64,000 bases of DNA, from the NCBI GenBank assembly GCA_964534125.1, contig CAZHOJ010000011.1, positions 37,048 to 101,047 of the forward strand, in the 5' to 3' direction. A program made the translations under genes and the position numbers. This DNA is from 2-02-FULL-55-14 sp964534125 (lineage in GTDB: Bacteria; Bacteroidota; Ignavibacteria; UBA10030). Every line of letters begins with the position of its first letter. Position 1 is the first letter of the stretch. Positions 1 to 8,889 of this stretch are shown piece by piece. The notes under the pieces are model-generated. The model made no database searches. It was not told the DNA's origin and was given only the letters and a program-made list of their open reading frames with translations.

Positions 1-1
1 T

Positions 2-73
2 CCCCGTGACGCCGACACGGTCCTGCGCGCGCTGCGCCGGGAGCGCCCCTTCATCGTCGGGGAGGTCCGCTGA
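2..73 (+). CDS. C-terminal end of an unidentified protein (partial)
   Basis: The first bases hold an open frame of 23 codons ending in TGA, with the tail RERPFIVGEVR. Its stop lies 8 bases before the GTG of the next gene, and the GGAGG at 61-65 inside it could serve that gene. The spacing and strand suggest it belongs to the same operon as the polysaccharide genes. Too little is present to name a family. Confidence 0.45.
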   Translation, partial: PRDADTVLRALRRERPFIVGEVR

Positions 74-81
74 CCGGGACC

Positions 82-1056
82 GTGGAACACCGCCGCCACA
101 TCCTGTTCATCTCTGCGTTCGAAACTTCGTTCATCCGCTCGGACCTCGCCTTCCTGCGTTCCCGGTACCATGTGACGGCGGGCATCGGGACGGGCGTCAT
201 GCATACTCTCGGATTGCTCCTCGATACGGCCCGTGCCGATGTTGTCTTCTCCTGGTTCGCCTCGGTCTACGGCTCGCTCGCTGTGCTCTGGGGGAGATTC
301 CTCGGCAAACGGACCATCATCCAGATCGGAGGAGTCGATATGGCGAAGGACGACGCGTCCGGATACGGGACCTGGACGAGCGCTTGGCGGTCGTTCATTG
401 TCGGGCGGGCGCTTCGGTTTGCCGACCATGTGCTTGTGGTCGATCAGTCGCTCGGTTCGGAAGCGAGGCAACGTGCCGCCTATGCCGGGGAGAACATAGA
501 AGTGCTCGAAACGCGGTTCTCGCCTGAAGAGTGGTGCCCGGAAGGGGAGAAGGAAGATCATGTGCTGACCGTGGCGATGGTGGATGACATGGCGCGTGCG
601 CGCGTCAAAGGGCTCGACCTCCTCCTGCTTGCTGCGGAACGGTCCCCGTCGTTCAGGTTCCTCATCGTAGGAGTGCATAAAGATGTTGAGAGCCAGCTCC
701 GCATTCCCCCGAACGTGGCCATTGAGGGTCCCCTCGGAACAGATGAGCTTCGCCGCAGGATGCAGAGTGCGAAGGTCTACTGCCAGCCGTCGCGCCGCGA
801 AGGGCTCTCGAACGCATTGTGCGAGGCAATGCTGTGCGGGTGTATCCCCGTGGCCACGGATGTTGGCGGGAGCAGGAGGGCCGTCGGAACGACGGGATTC
901 GTCGTCTCTCGCGGGGACGAAAGGGCACTCGCAGATGCGATCGCCCGTGCGATGGGGACGGACAGCGCCCTCGGCCTGGAAGCACGGGAACGGATCAAAA
1001 CGGAATTTCCGGAAGACAAACGGCTGAGCAGGTTGCGAGCCATCATCGAGTCATAG
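82..1056 (+). CDS. GT4-family glycosyltransferase
   Basis: 324 residues from a GTG start. The C-terminal half has the glycosyltransferase group 1 (GT-B fold) donor-site pattern: SRREGLSNALCEAM followed by GCIPVATDVGG, with the acidic residue and glycine-rich loop that hold the nucleotide sugar. The N-terminal half has Rossmann-like strands (HILFIS, TIIQIGGVDM). Such enzymes add a sugar from an activated donor to a growing glycan at the cytoplasmic membrane. Neighbouring flippase, deacetylase and second GT4 genes on the same strand place it in a surface or exopolysaccharide pathway. Donor and acceptor cannot be told. Confident in family, not in substrate. Confidence 0.85.
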   Translation: MEHRRHILFISAFETSFIRSDLAFLRSRYHVTAGIGTGVMHTLGLLLDTARADVVFSWFASVYGSLAVLWGRFLGKRTIIQIGGVDMAKDDASGYGTWTSAWRSFIVGRALRFADHVLVVDQSLGSEARQRAAYAGENIEVLETRFSPEEWCPEGEKEDHVLTVAMVDDMARARVKGLDLLLLAAERSPSFRFLIVGVHKDVESQLRIPPNVAIEGPLGTDELRRRMQSAKVYCQPSRREGLSNALCEAMLCGCIPVATDVGGSRRAVGTTGFVVSRGDERALADAIARAMGTDSALGLEARERIKTEFPEDKRLSRLRAIIES

Positions 1057-1145
1057 GCAAGCAGACCTGAATGCATTTTCCATCTTTCGTCTAACATCTT
1101 CCATCTAACATCTTTCATCTCCTTTCTCCATCTCCCATCCCCCAA
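1057..1145 (+). repeat. ATCTTCCATCTTTC-type periodic tract
   Basis: An AT-richer gap made of imperfect copies of CATCTTTC/CATCTTCC/CTAACATC at a 10-14 base period, ending just before the TTG start of the flippase. The same wording recurs, sometimes on the opposite strand, at about 22340-22400, 27190-27240 and 28200-28290. Confidence 0.6.
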
Positions 1146-2543
1146 TTGTCCCGTCTCACCCATAACATATCGTTCCTCGTAAGCTCTGAGATCGCCCGGC
1201 GCATCTTCGGGTTCTTCTCGGTCGCATATATGGCGCGGGTCCTGGCGGTCGAGGGATTCGGTCAGGTCATGATCGGGTTGACGGTGCTCTCGTATGTTGC
1301 TCTGGCGGGGAGTGCGGGTCTGCATGTGCTCGGCACACGCTCAGTGGCCCGCGGCGAGTCCGGCCTGGCTCCCGGAACGCTCCTGGCCGCCCGGGTCGTC
1401 AACACCGTGGTTGCGTATCTCGTCGTGCTTGTCGTGACGCTTCTGTTCGTCGGCAATGCTGCGCTGCGCGATGTCATTCTCATCTCGTCGGTCTCGGCCT
1501 TTCTGCACGCATTGTTCCTCGAATGGTACTTCCAGGGGAAGGAGACGATGATGCCGAACGCCGTCGCGCGGACGCTCGGTGCCTTCGTATATCTTCTTGC
1601 ACTGCTGATGTTCGTCCATTCTCCCGGCGATATCCGGCTGGCGGCTGTGGCTGCGGTGGCAGGCGACATCGCATCCACCGGATTCCTGCTCGGCCGGTTC
1701 AGGCGGCTCGGTGAACGTCTGCGTTTCCGGCTCACACCCGGAGTGTGGCGTGACCTGATGAAGCGGGCCATTCCGTTCGGGGCTGGTTCGGTGCTCGGGC
1801 ATGTCTCCGTCAATCTGCCGATCATTCTCATCGGAGCGCTCCTCGGGTCGGCTGATGCCGGGATCTTCTCGGCGGCATCGAAGCTCGTGTTCTTCCTGCT
1901 GATGATCGACCGCATCCTCGGCACGGTCCTGCTTCCGGCCTCCGTCCGCCTGCATGCTCTCTCACCCGATGTGCTGCATGCGAACCTTACGACGGCGATG
2001 CGATGGATCGTCATCGTGGCCCTGCCGCTCTGTCTCGGCGGTGTTGTCCTCGGCCAGGACCTTATCCTGCTTGTCTATGGGCCGGCGTTCGCCGGGGCCG
2101 GAGCGCTGTTCGCTGTCCTTGTCTGGTTCGTCCTGATGACGCTTCTTCACACGGTGTACACGTCAGCGGTGATCGCTTCGGGAGGGGATACGGCGTACCG
2201 GAACGTGATGGTCCTGAGCGCTGTGCTGTATGCAGTGTTCATCACGTCGGGTATCCTCGTCGGCGGGTTGTTCGGTGCGGCGGCAGGCATGGTCCTTGCC
2301 GAGGCGCTGACGGTGCTTCGCATGCGTCGCGCGATGCGTGCATTGCTCCCCGAGATCCGCCCGGCGCGGTTCGGGCGCATCGTGCTGAGCACGCTTGTCA
2401 TGGGGGGTATCCTTCTTGTCCTCCCGGGGATGCACGTGCTGCTTCACGTATCGATCGGTGCCGTGACATACGTTCTTGCAACGTTCGCACTTAAGGCCGT
2501 ATCATTCGGGGACTATCGGACACTGATGGGACGCTTCGTATGA
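1146..2543 (+). CDS. Wzx-like polysaccharide flippase (MOP superfamily)
   Basis: 465 residues, mostly hydrophobic, with about 12-14 predicted membrane segments spread over the whole length, the expected size and layout of Wzx/RfbX lipid-linked oligosaccharide flippases. The N-terminus (NISFLVSSEIARRIFGFF, then ARVLAVEGFGQVMIGL) matches the usual start of this family, where the early 'A R x L G x x x F G' region is conserved. It would move undecaprenyl-linked glycan units across the inner membrane. The start is TTG, chosen because it gives the full first helix; no in-frame ATG lies nearer. It overlaps the next gene by 4 bases (ATGA), so the two are probably translationally coupled. Confidence 0.85.
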   Translation: MSRLTHNISFLVSSEIARRIFGFFSVAYMARVLAVEGFGQVMIGLTVLSYVALAGSAGLHVLGTRSVARGESGLAPGTLLAARVVNTVVAYLVVLVVTLLFVGNAALRDVILISSVSAFLHALFLEWYFQGKETMMPNAVARTLGAFVYLLALLMFVHSPGDIRLAAVAAVAGDIASTGFLLGRFRRLGERLRFRLTPGVWRDLMKRAIPFGAGSVLGHVSVNLPIILIGALLGSADAGIFSAASKLVFFLLMIDRILGTVLLPASVRLHALSPDVLHANLTTAMRWIVIVALPLCLGGVVLGQDLILLVYGPAFAGAGALFAVLVWFVLMTLLHTVYTSAVIASGGDTAYRNVMVLSAVLYAVFITSGILVGGLFGAAAGMVLAEALTVLRMRRAMRALLPEIRPARFGRIVLSTLVMGGILLVLPGMHVLLHVSIGAVTYVLATFALKAVSFGDYRTLMGRFV

Positions 2544-4093
2544 ATCTGCGCACAGGGATCCTGGGCGAGCCGGACGGTTGGAAGGCGATCCTCCAGCAGG
2601 AGGGGCTGCCCCACAACGTCGCCCATGGCGATGTAACGCCGGATTCGTATGCGGTGCTTGTGGTGAATGACGGGGCGGACGACCGGGACTTGGGCGTTGC
2701 GCGGCAGTTCCTGCGCGGCGGCGGAAGCATTCTGTGTTCCGCGAGGACACTGGCGACCATCAAGAGCACCACGTACGAACGCCGGGAGATCGCCCATGTT
2801 CATGCGACGGGAGGATCGGTATTCGCGTCAGCGGGCCTGGTGGAGGTTGGCAAGGAAGGTGCCGTGGCGTGGAATGCGAACGACCTCCCGTGCCAGGATG
2901 GGACGCCAACAGCGTATGTCGGTCCGGCCGACGGAGGGCATTGTGTAGCGTTCCCGTTCGACCCGTCCGCACTCATCGCGAGCGCCACGACGGTCAGGAG
3001 GTCCTTCTACAGCGCGTCGAGCCGGCTGCCATTCGAGCGGGTGTCGTCGGTCAACAAGAACGGTGTCCGTCGCCTTGTTCGGGCAGCATTGCAGCACCTG
3101 TATGCGGTACGTGCACTTCCCTTTGTCCACCTGTGGTACTATCCGGAGGCTGCTCCATCCGCCTTCGTCTTCCGGATCGATACGGACCAAAGCTCGCTCG
3201 GCGACATCGAGCATCTCTACGAGCTTCTCCGAGCACACCGCGTTCCGGCTACGTGGTTTGTTCATGTGAAGAGCCAGGAGTCGTTCCTCTGGCGATTCGT
3301 TCAGATGCAGGGGCAGGAGATCGGTATTCACTGCTACGAGCATCGCACGTATGACGATGAGATGAGGAACCACGAGAACATCCTGAAGGCTCGGACACGA
3401 TTCCGGGACATGAGCCTCGGCGCCGTTGGCTTCGCGGCCCCCTACGGCATCTGGAATACGGCCCTCGCAAAGGTCGTCAAGGAGTTCCGGTTCGACTACT
3501 CGAGCGAATTCTCCTGGGACTACGACAACCTTCCATCCGAACCATGGATCGACAGGAAGACCCGCGGCGTCCTCCAGGTGCCGGTCCACCCGATCAGCAT
3601 CGGCACGCTGCGGAGGCAGGGATACTCCCCGGACGATATGCGCGCCTACTTCATGCGCGTCGTGGACGAAAAGCTTTCACTGAGCGAGCCTCTTTTCTTC
3701 TATCATCATCCCAGGGACCGGCATCATGATGTGCTCGAAGCGCTCATCACGCGGGCGTTCGACGCCGGAGCGACTGCCCTGACGATGAGCGGGTATGCAA
3801 CGTGGTGGAACACCCGGCGATCTGAGGGAATGCACATCGATCTGCAGGGGCATCAGCTGGTGGTCGACCAGGCCTTGGCGCCCCCCGGGCACCATCTGAG
3901 GATCGTCGGCCGGGAGGGGAAGGCGGCCATTGTTCCCATCGAAGGCACGATCGACCTCGATGCTGCCGTATGGAAGTGGATGCCGAAGCCGAATACGCAA
4001 CCCGCCGACATTACCCGTGTCACGTCCTTCAATCCACGCATTCCCCTGACGCTCGCGGTCGACGCGCTCTCTTCGTTCCGGTCGAAGACATGA
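2540..4093 (+). CDS. Polysaccharide deacetylase-like protein (CE4 fold)
   Basis: 517 residues. The central part resembles NodB/CE4 deacetylases: FRIDTDQSS (D214, D216) in place of the TFDD motif, and IGIHCYEHRTYDDE with H264 and H268 spaced as the HxxxH metal site, then FAAPYGIWN. The N-terminal 190 residues resemble a GATase/flavodoxin-like domain (AVLVVNDGADDRD) and the last ~120 are unassigned. The usual role is removal of N- or O-acetyl groups from a glycan. No signal peptide is visible, so it may act in the cytoplasm. It overlaps both neighbours by 4 bases, in a polysaccharide operon. Confidence 0.75.
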   Translation: MNLRTGILGEPDGWKAILQQEGLPHNVAHGDVTPDSYAVLVVNDGADDRDLGVARQFLRGGGSILCSARTLATIKSTTYERREIAHVHATGGSVFASAGLVEVGKEGAVAWNANDLPCQDGTPTAYVGPADGGHCVAFPFDPSALIASATTVRRSFYSASSRLPFERVSSVNKNGVRRLVRAALQHLYAVRALPFVHLWYYPEAAPSAFVFRIDTDQSSLGDIEHLYELLRAHRVPATWFVHVKSQESFLWRFVQMQGQEIGIHCYEHRTYDDEMRNHENILKARTRFRDMSLGAVGFAAPYGIWNTALAKVVKEFRFDYSSEFSWDYDNLPSEPWIDRKTRGVLQVPVHPISIGTLRRQGYSPDDMRAYFMRVVDEKLSLSEPLFFYHHPRDRHHDVLEALITRAFDAGATALTMSGYATWWNTRRSEGMHIDLQGHQLVVDQALAPPGHHLRIVGREGKAAIVPIEGTIDLDAAVWKWMPKPNTQPADITRVTSFNPRIPLTLAVDALSSFRSKT

Positions 4094-5124
4094 AGGTCGC
4101 CCTCCTGACACATCCTGCATCATCCGTCCTGCGCGGCGGCCCCCGCGTTCAACTGGAACAGACGGCCCGGGAGCTTTCGCGGCTCGGCGTGGAGGTCCGG
4201 CAGATCACCGGAGAGAACCAGGTGTCAGGACGGGATGTCGACCTGGTGCATATCTTCGGTGCGGGCATGGGCACGTACCACGTCGCACGGGCTCTTCACA
4301 GTATGTCGATCCCCATTGTGCTCACTCCTATTTATATCACCCGGCGACCGCCCATGCAGGTCAGGGTCGTTCGGTCGGTCGACAGGCTGATGCGGCGGCT
4401 GTTGCCTGGTTTCTGGACGGATTATGGCATGATCGCGGAGATGTGCTCGTGGTCGCGCTTGGTGGCCCCCAACACGCAGGAGGAATCGGAGCTGTTCCGG
4501 ACCGCATTCGGGGTCGGGCAGGAAAAGCTCATGACCATCCCGAACGGCGTGGAAGAACGGTTCGCGCACGGAGATCCGACGCTCTTCACCGGAACATACA
4601 ACGTCGCAGATTTTGTCCTCAGTGTCGGACACATCGGGCCCGCGCGGAAGAATGTGGGGCGGTTGATAGAGGCCCTGGAAGGTGTCGATGCACCGGCAGT
4701 GATCGTCGGGCGGATCGAGGAGAGCCGTGAGGCGCAGGCACTCGTGGCGCGCGCGCGCGCCAATCCCCGGGTGACCGTGCTCGATCACATCGACCACACA
4801 TCGGATATGCTCGCTTCCGCCTACGCTGCCTGCACGGTATTTGTCCTTCCATCCCTGTTCGAAACGCCCGGTATTGCGGCGCTGGAGGCAGGCCTGGCAG
4901 GTGCTCGGGTGGTCATCACGCCGCATGGCGGAACGCGGGACTACTTCAGCGACCATGCTGCGTACGTTGATCCGTACTCAGTCGCAGACATCCGCCGGGG
5001 GATCGTCGAAGCTCTCAGGGCCCCCCGCACACCGGACCTGTCGAACCACATCGTATCACGGTTCCTGTGGCGGCATGTGGCAGAACGCACGCGCGAGGTC
5101 TACGCGAGAGCGCTTCAGGGATGA
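4090..5124 (+). CDS. GT4-family glycosyltransferase
   Basis: 344 residues from ATG 4090, which overlaps the preceding stop (ATGA). An upstream in-frame extension exists but lies inside the deacetylase gene. The N-terminus MKVALLTHPASSVLRGGPR is the typical first strand and glycine loop of GT-B enzymes. The middle has IPNGVEERF, and the donor site reads LPSLFETPGIAALEAGLAG then TPHGGTRDYF, with the glutamate and EAG pattern of GT4 enzymes. It would add a second sugar in the same polysaccharide pathway as the first GT4 gene. Specificity is unknown. Confidence 0.87.
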   Translation: MKVALLTHPASSVLRGGPRVQLEQTARELSRLGVEVRQITGENQVSGRDVDLVHIFGAGMGTYHVARALHSMSIPIVLTPIYITRRPPMQVRVVRSVDRLMRRLLPGFWTDYGMIAEMCSWSRLVAPNTQEESELFRTAFGVGQEKLMTIPNGVEERFAHGDPTLFTGTYNVADFVLSVGHIGPARKNVGRLIEALEGVDAPAVIVGRIEESREAQALVARARANPRVTVLDHIDHTSDMLASAYAACTVFVLPSLFETPGIAALEAGLAGARVVITPHGGTRDYFSDHAAYVDPYSVADIRRGIVEALRAPRTPDLSNHIVSRFLWRHVAERTREVYARALQG

Positions 5125-5220
5125 TCCCTGCGTTCCATCCCAGGCAATGGATGGGTATATTGATCCGTGCCTGCGGTCCGCTATCCCCGCTCATGAATGG
5201 AAGAACGATCGACCCCTCCT

Positions 5221-6021
5221 ATGACCTCTGACAACATTACAACCGTCCTCTTTGTCGGCGACATCAACGGCCGGCCCGGCCTCGACCTGCTCACGACGCT
5301 CCTTAAGCAGTATGTGCAAAAGTATGCCGTCGACTGCGTGGTGGTCAATGGCGAGAACACGGACAACGGCAAGAGCATCACGGCCGACCAGGCGAAGGAG
5401 ATGTTCTCCCTGGGTGTTCATGTGATCACCTCCGGGAATCACATCTGGGACAACTGGAAGGTAAAGGCACTACTGGGCGAGTCGAAGACCATCCTGCGGC
5501 CTCTCAACTATCCCCGCGACAATGCCGGGTATGGGTACACGGTGGTGGACCTGAAAGAGAAGGGGCAGCTCGGCGTGATCAACCTGCAGGGCCGGACGTA
5601 CATGCAGCCCATCGATGATCCGTTCCGGGCGGCTGACTGGGCGTTGAGCAAGATCTCGCAGGAGACCAACATGGTGCTCATCGATATGCACGCGGAGGCG
5701 ACGGCGGAGAAGATGGCACTCGCGTGGTATCTCGATGGCCGTATCAGCGCGCTGGTGGGGACGCACACGCACATTCCGACAGCGGACGCACGCGTCCTCC
5801 CCGGAGGGACCGCGTACATCACGGACGTTGGTATGACGGGACCGTATGACTCCGTGATCGGCATGAAGAAGGAGATAGCCATCAAGCGGTTCCTGCATCA
5901 TACACCGTTCAAGTTCGAGCTCGCGCAGCATGATGTGCGGTTCTGCGGCGTTGTCATCCGCATCGACCGCACGACCGGCAAAGCACAGAGCATCGAGCAG
6001 ATCATCTTCCCCGCATTCTGA
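5221..6021 (+). CDS. YmdB-family metallophosphoesterase
   Basis: 266 residues. Metal-binding motifs of the YmdB/TIGR00282 family appear in order: FVGDINGRPG, VVNGENTDNG, TSGNHIWDN and GTHTHIPTAD. Characterised homologues are dinuclear metal phosphodiesterases acting on 2',3'-cyclic nucleotides and affecting biofilm and RNA turnover. I chose ATG 5221 over ATG 5197 because family members begin only a few residues before the first strand. It lies 15 bases before folD on the same strand, a pairing that suggests co-transcription. Length is normal for the family. Confidence 0.88.
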   Translation: MTSDNITTVLFVGDINGRPGLDLLTTLLKQYVQKYAVDCVVVNGENTDNGKSITADQAKEMFSLGVHVITSGNHIWDNWKVKALLGESKTILRPLNYPRDNAGYGYTVVDLKEKGQLGVINLQGRTYMQPIDDPFRAADWALSKISQETNMVLIDMHAEATAEKMALAWYLDGRISALVGTHTHIPTADARVLPGGTAYITDVGMTGPYDSVIGMKKEIAIKRFLHHTPFKFELAQHDVRFCGVVIRIDRTTGKAQSIEQIIFPAF

Positions 6022-6036
6022 GAGAGGCCAGACCCG

Positions 6037-6924
6037 ATGCCCGCGCAGATCATCGACGGAAAGGCGATCGCAGCAACGATCCGACAAGAGGTGGCTGTCT
6101 CGGTGAAGGACCTTACCAAGAAGAACATTGCGCCGGGACTGGCCTTCGTTCTTGTCGGGGAGAATCCGGCTTCAGAGGTCTACGTGCGGATGAAGGGGAA
6201 GGCATGCGAGGAGGCCGGCATTGTATCGCGCACGGACCGGCTTCCTGCAACGACCAGCGAGGCGGAGCTGCTGGGTCTGCTGGGGCAGTTGAACGAGGAC
6301 CCCGCGTATCATGGCATCCTCGTGCAGTTACCGCTGCCGGACCACATCGATGAGAAGCGGATCATTGAGTCGATCGCACCTGCGAAGGATGTCGATGGTT
6401 TTCATCCGGTCAATGTCGGCAAGCTGGTGATCGGTGAGGAGACGCTTCGTCCCTGCACGCCGGCCGGCATTCAGGAGCTGCTCGTCCGGTCGGGCAATGA
6501 TCCTGCGGGAAAGCATGTGGTGGTGGTCGGCCGGAGCAACATTGTCGGGAAGCCTATCGCGAACATGCTGCTGCAGAAGCAGCCGGGTGCGAATGCCGCC
6601 GTGACCGTTGTTCACACGGGTGCGAAGGACCTTCGTGCGTACCTTCCGGAAGCGGACATCCTGATCGCAGCGATCGGGCGGCCGGAATTCATCCGCGGTG
6701 AGGACCTGAAAAGGGGTGCTGTCGTCATCGATGTCGGTATCAACAGGGTAGATGATGCCACGAAGAAGTCGGGGTACCGCATCGTCGGGGATGTGCACTA
6801 TGCATCTGCCCTTGAGGTGGCTTCCGCCATAACCCCCGTCCCCGGCGGCGTCGGTCCTATGACCATTGCTATGCTGCTGAAGAACACCCTTAAAGCTTGC
6901 CGCAACCTGTCAGGTCTTACCTAG
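6037..6924 (+). CDS. folD: Bifunctional methylenetetrahydrofolate dehydrogenase/cyclohydrolase FolD
   Basis: 295 residues. It interconverts 5,10-methylene-, 5,10-methenyl- and 10-formyl-tetrahydrofolate in the cytoplasm. Family marks: YVRMK (Y49, K53, the YxxxK catalytic pair), GILVQLPLP, the P-C-T-P loop (LRPCTPAGI), the NADP site GRSNIVGKPIANML, and the C-terminal TPVPGGVGPMTIAMLL. The last residues (NLSGLT) are encoded by a small palindrome at 6905-6915 that recurs 40 bases later outside the gene, so the repeat may have changed the C-terminus. Folate supply links it loosely to the photolyase/GTP cyclohydrolase operon that follows. Confidence 0.96.
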   Translation: MPAQIIDGKAIAATIRQEVAVSVKDLTKKNIAPGLAFVLVGENPASEVYVRMKGKACEEAGIVSRTDRLPATTSEAELLGLLGQLNEDPAYHGILVQLPLPDHIDEKRIIESIAPAKDVDGFHPVNVGKLVIGEETLRPCTPAGIQELLVRSGNDPAGKHVVVVGRSNIVGKPIANMLLQKQPGANAAVTVVHTGAKDLRAYLPEADILIAAIGRPEFIRGEDLKRGAVVIDVGINRVDDATKKSGYRIVGDVHYASALEVASAITPVPGGVGPMTIAMLLKNTLKACRNLSGLT

Positions 6925-6971
6925 AGTACCCAGGTATATCTAGATATTCATAGAGAGACCTGTCAGGTCTC
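6905..6971. repeat. Paired ACCTGTCAGGT palindromes
   Basis: ACCTGTCAGGT at 6905-6915 sits inside the last codons of folD, and a longer version, GAGACCTG-T-CAGGTCTC (two 8-base arms around one base), is at 6955-6971. The second is followed by a T-rich stretch (GATTTTCCCT), so it might help end folD transcription. I regard the pair mainly as copies of a dispersed palindrome. Confidence 0.6.
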
Positions 6972-7047
6972 CCACCCCTCGATTTTCCCTCAAAATCCAC
7001 GATTTTCTTGCAGTGATGCGGGAACTCCACTCCCGGGTCGGTGGTTC

Positions 7048-7088
7048 TATAAACGTGCAAACCGTGCAAACCGCTCAACTGCAAAAAG
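7048..7088 (+). promoter_or_regulatory. Candidate promoter/operator of the light operon
   Basis: Just upstream of the CarH-type gene lies TATAAA (7048-7053), followed by TGCAAA three times at 7056, 7065 and 7080. The first two are exact 9-base tandem copies of GTGCAAACC (7055-7063 and 7064-7072). CarH repressors bind tandem direct repeats that overlap the promoter, so this is the natural place for an autoregulatory operator. The repeat is not the published Thermus or Myxococcus sequence, so this is an inference from position. Confidence 0.35.
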
Positions 7089-7092
7089 TCCA

Positions 7093-7965
7093 ATGAAAAG
7101 CACCTATTCCACCGCTGAGCTCGCCGAGATGTTCGACGTCAACGAATCCACCGTCAAACGGTGGTCGGACCAAGGACACATCGAGTGCGTGAAGACAAAG
7201 GGGGGACACCGCAGGTTTCCGATCCGCTCGGTCCTGAGGTTCGTCCATGAGAACGCGATGTCCGTGCCGCATCTGGATCCCCAGCTCCTGACCGACAGTC
7301 AGCTCCGGTCAAGCGTTATCGAAGGGAATGTCGCAGTGCTCGTTCCCCATCTGCGAAAGGCCATGATGGCCGGCGATACCGAAGAGGTCCTCCGTATCCT
7401 CCGCATAGGGCTCGCGGCGAAGCCGGACCTCCTTGCACTGTATCACGCGCTTGTCTTTCCGCCGCTGGCCGATATCGGCGCGCGCTGGGCAAGCGGCGAG
7501 ATCACCGTGGACATCGAGCACCTGGCGTCCCACTCTGTTCACGATGCCCTCCAGCGGCTGCAATCCGAACTCTTCCAGAAACCATACAACGGACGGACCG
7601 CGCTGCTCGCCTGTTACGAGGACGATCAGCACGAGATCGCACTCCGATGCATCAATCAGTACCTCACCTCGCAGGGATGGCGGACCCTCTTCCTCGGTTC
7701 ACGTACGCCGACACAATCACTCGTCTTCTCCATCAACCGCAACAAACCGGACCTGGTCGTTCTCAGTTCTCTTGTGGTCGATGACGAGGACAAGTTCATC
7801 CGGGATATCAATGACGACATCATGCCTGCCGTGCAGGGCGTCGGGGGCAGGCTCGCGGTGGGCGGAGCGAACATGACAGAGAGATTCAACGGACGCATCA
7901 CCGCCAGCTATATCACTGATTCGATCCTCGACTACGAGCGTATCGCTCACGGGACGGACCGATGA
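7093..7965 (+). CDS. CarH/LitR-type B12-dependent photoreceptor repressor (MerR family)
   Basis: 290 residues. Residues 1-55 are a MerR-type winged helix (YSTAELAEMFDVNESTVKRW, then KTKGGHRRFP). Residues ~75-160 are the helical cobalamin-capping domain, with the exact W-x9-EH motif (W132, E142, H143) diagnostic of CarH. Residues ~167-285 are a B12-binding Rossmann domain with D178-Q-H180 supplying the lower axial histidine and the FLGSRTP loop. Known CarH tetramers with adenosylcobalamin repress in the dark and fall apart in light. One variation: the usual DxHxxG is DQHEIA here. It heads an operon with folE and photolyase genes, so it probably controls them. Confidence 0.9.
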   Translation: MKSTYSTAELAEMFDVNESTVKRWSDQGHIECVKTKGGHRRFPIRSVLRFVHENAMSVPHLDPQLLTDSQLRSSVIEGNVAVLVPHLRKAMMAGDTEEVLRILRIGLAAKPDLLALYHALVFPPLADIGARWASGEITVDIEHLASHSVHDALQRLQSELFQKPYNGRTALLACYEDDQHEIALRCINQYLTSQGWRTLFLGSRTPTQSLVFSINRNKPDLVVLSSLVVDDEDKFIRDINDDIMPAVQGVGGRLAVGGANMTERFNGRITASYITDSILDYERIAHGTDR

Positions 7966-8855
7966 CGCTTGTCGACATGTCCCCGTCGAGTGTGCGCTCG
8001 CTCAAGCACCTGGTATGCACCCGGTGCAGCGGCAGCATGGACCCGGGGACGGAAAGCCTTACGTGCGGAAAATGCGGGACGACATACCCCGTCGATGAGA
8101 ATGGCATCGTACGGGTCCTGCCGAAAGCGCCTGCACGCATGAATCCGGCCGTGCGGATGGGGCAGTGGAACTGGGTGGCCGCCGTGTACGACAGATTCTG
8201 GCGGACACGCGCCATGACCTTTCTGACCGGCGAGATGTTCCCGCCCGAGCGGGAGACCGACATTGTAGCAGACTCCATCGGATTGAAGCGCGGCAGTCTG
8301 TTCCTCGATAATGCGTGCGCGAACGGATTCTATGCGCGCCGGATCGCACAACGGCTCATACGGGACGGCCAGGAGGGGGTGGTCTTCGCCGTCGATGCTT
8401 CGATGCCGATGCTGCGGATAGCACAACGGCTCGCCCGGAACGAGGGTGTTGCGGACAGGATCGTGTTCGTGCATGCAGATGCTGAACAACTGCCATTTGC
8501 CGACGGACTGTTCGACGGGATCATGTGCGGCGGGAGCCTGAACGAGTTCACGGCCCCCGACCAGGTGCTGAGGGAACTCCGGCGTGTTCTCGAGCCGGGC
8601 AATGGCAACCTCAGCATGATGTTCCAGGTCCGGGCACAACGAGGAGTGAAGGCAGCTGCACAGTGGCTCTCATCCAGGCTCCTGGGATTGCGGATCCTCA
8701 ACCTGCGTGACAGCATCGAAATGGTCCGAAGCGTGCTCGAACCGGAGATCCGGTTCTATGGCGGCATGGTCCTGATGCTGCGTTGTACCTCCCGTATCCA
8801 AACGATCGAGTATCAGCCCATCCTGAGATTCACCGCTCCGGTTGCAGCGGCGTAG
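7962..8855 (+). CDS. SAM-dependent class I methyltransferase with N-terminal zinc ribbon
   Basis: 297 residues, start overlapping the photoreceptor stop by 4 bases. Residues ~20-50 form a Trm112-like zinc ribbon (CTRCSG... CGKCGTTYPVDENGIVRVLP). Residues ~105-230 are a UbiE/Methyltransf_11 fold: LDNACANGFYARRIA (motif I), FAVDASMPMLRIA, HADAEQLPFADGLFDGIMCGG (motif II/post-I), then LRELRRVLEPGN. The target is unknown; its place between a photoreceptor and folE/crtI-like/photolyase genes suggests modification of a pigment, lipid or pterin in the light response. No C-terminal extra domain recognised. Confidence 0.85.
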   Translation: MTLVDMSPSSVRSLKHLVCTRCSGSMDPGTESLTCGKCGTTYPVDENGIVRVLPKAPARMNPAVRMGQWNWVAAVYDRFWRTRAMTFLTGEMFPPERETDIVADSIGLKRGSLFLDNACANGFYARRIAQRLIRDGQEGVVFAVDASMPMLRIAQRLARNEGVADRIVFVHADAEQLPFADGLFDGIMCGGSLNEFTAPDQVLRELRRVLEPGNGNLSMMFQVRAQRGVKAAAQWLSSRLLGLRILNLRDSIEMVRSVLEPEIRFYGGMVLMLRCTSRIQTIEYQPILRFTAPVAAA

Positions 8856-8889
8856 GATCACAAACTTCTGACAGAGGAAAGGACCGAAC

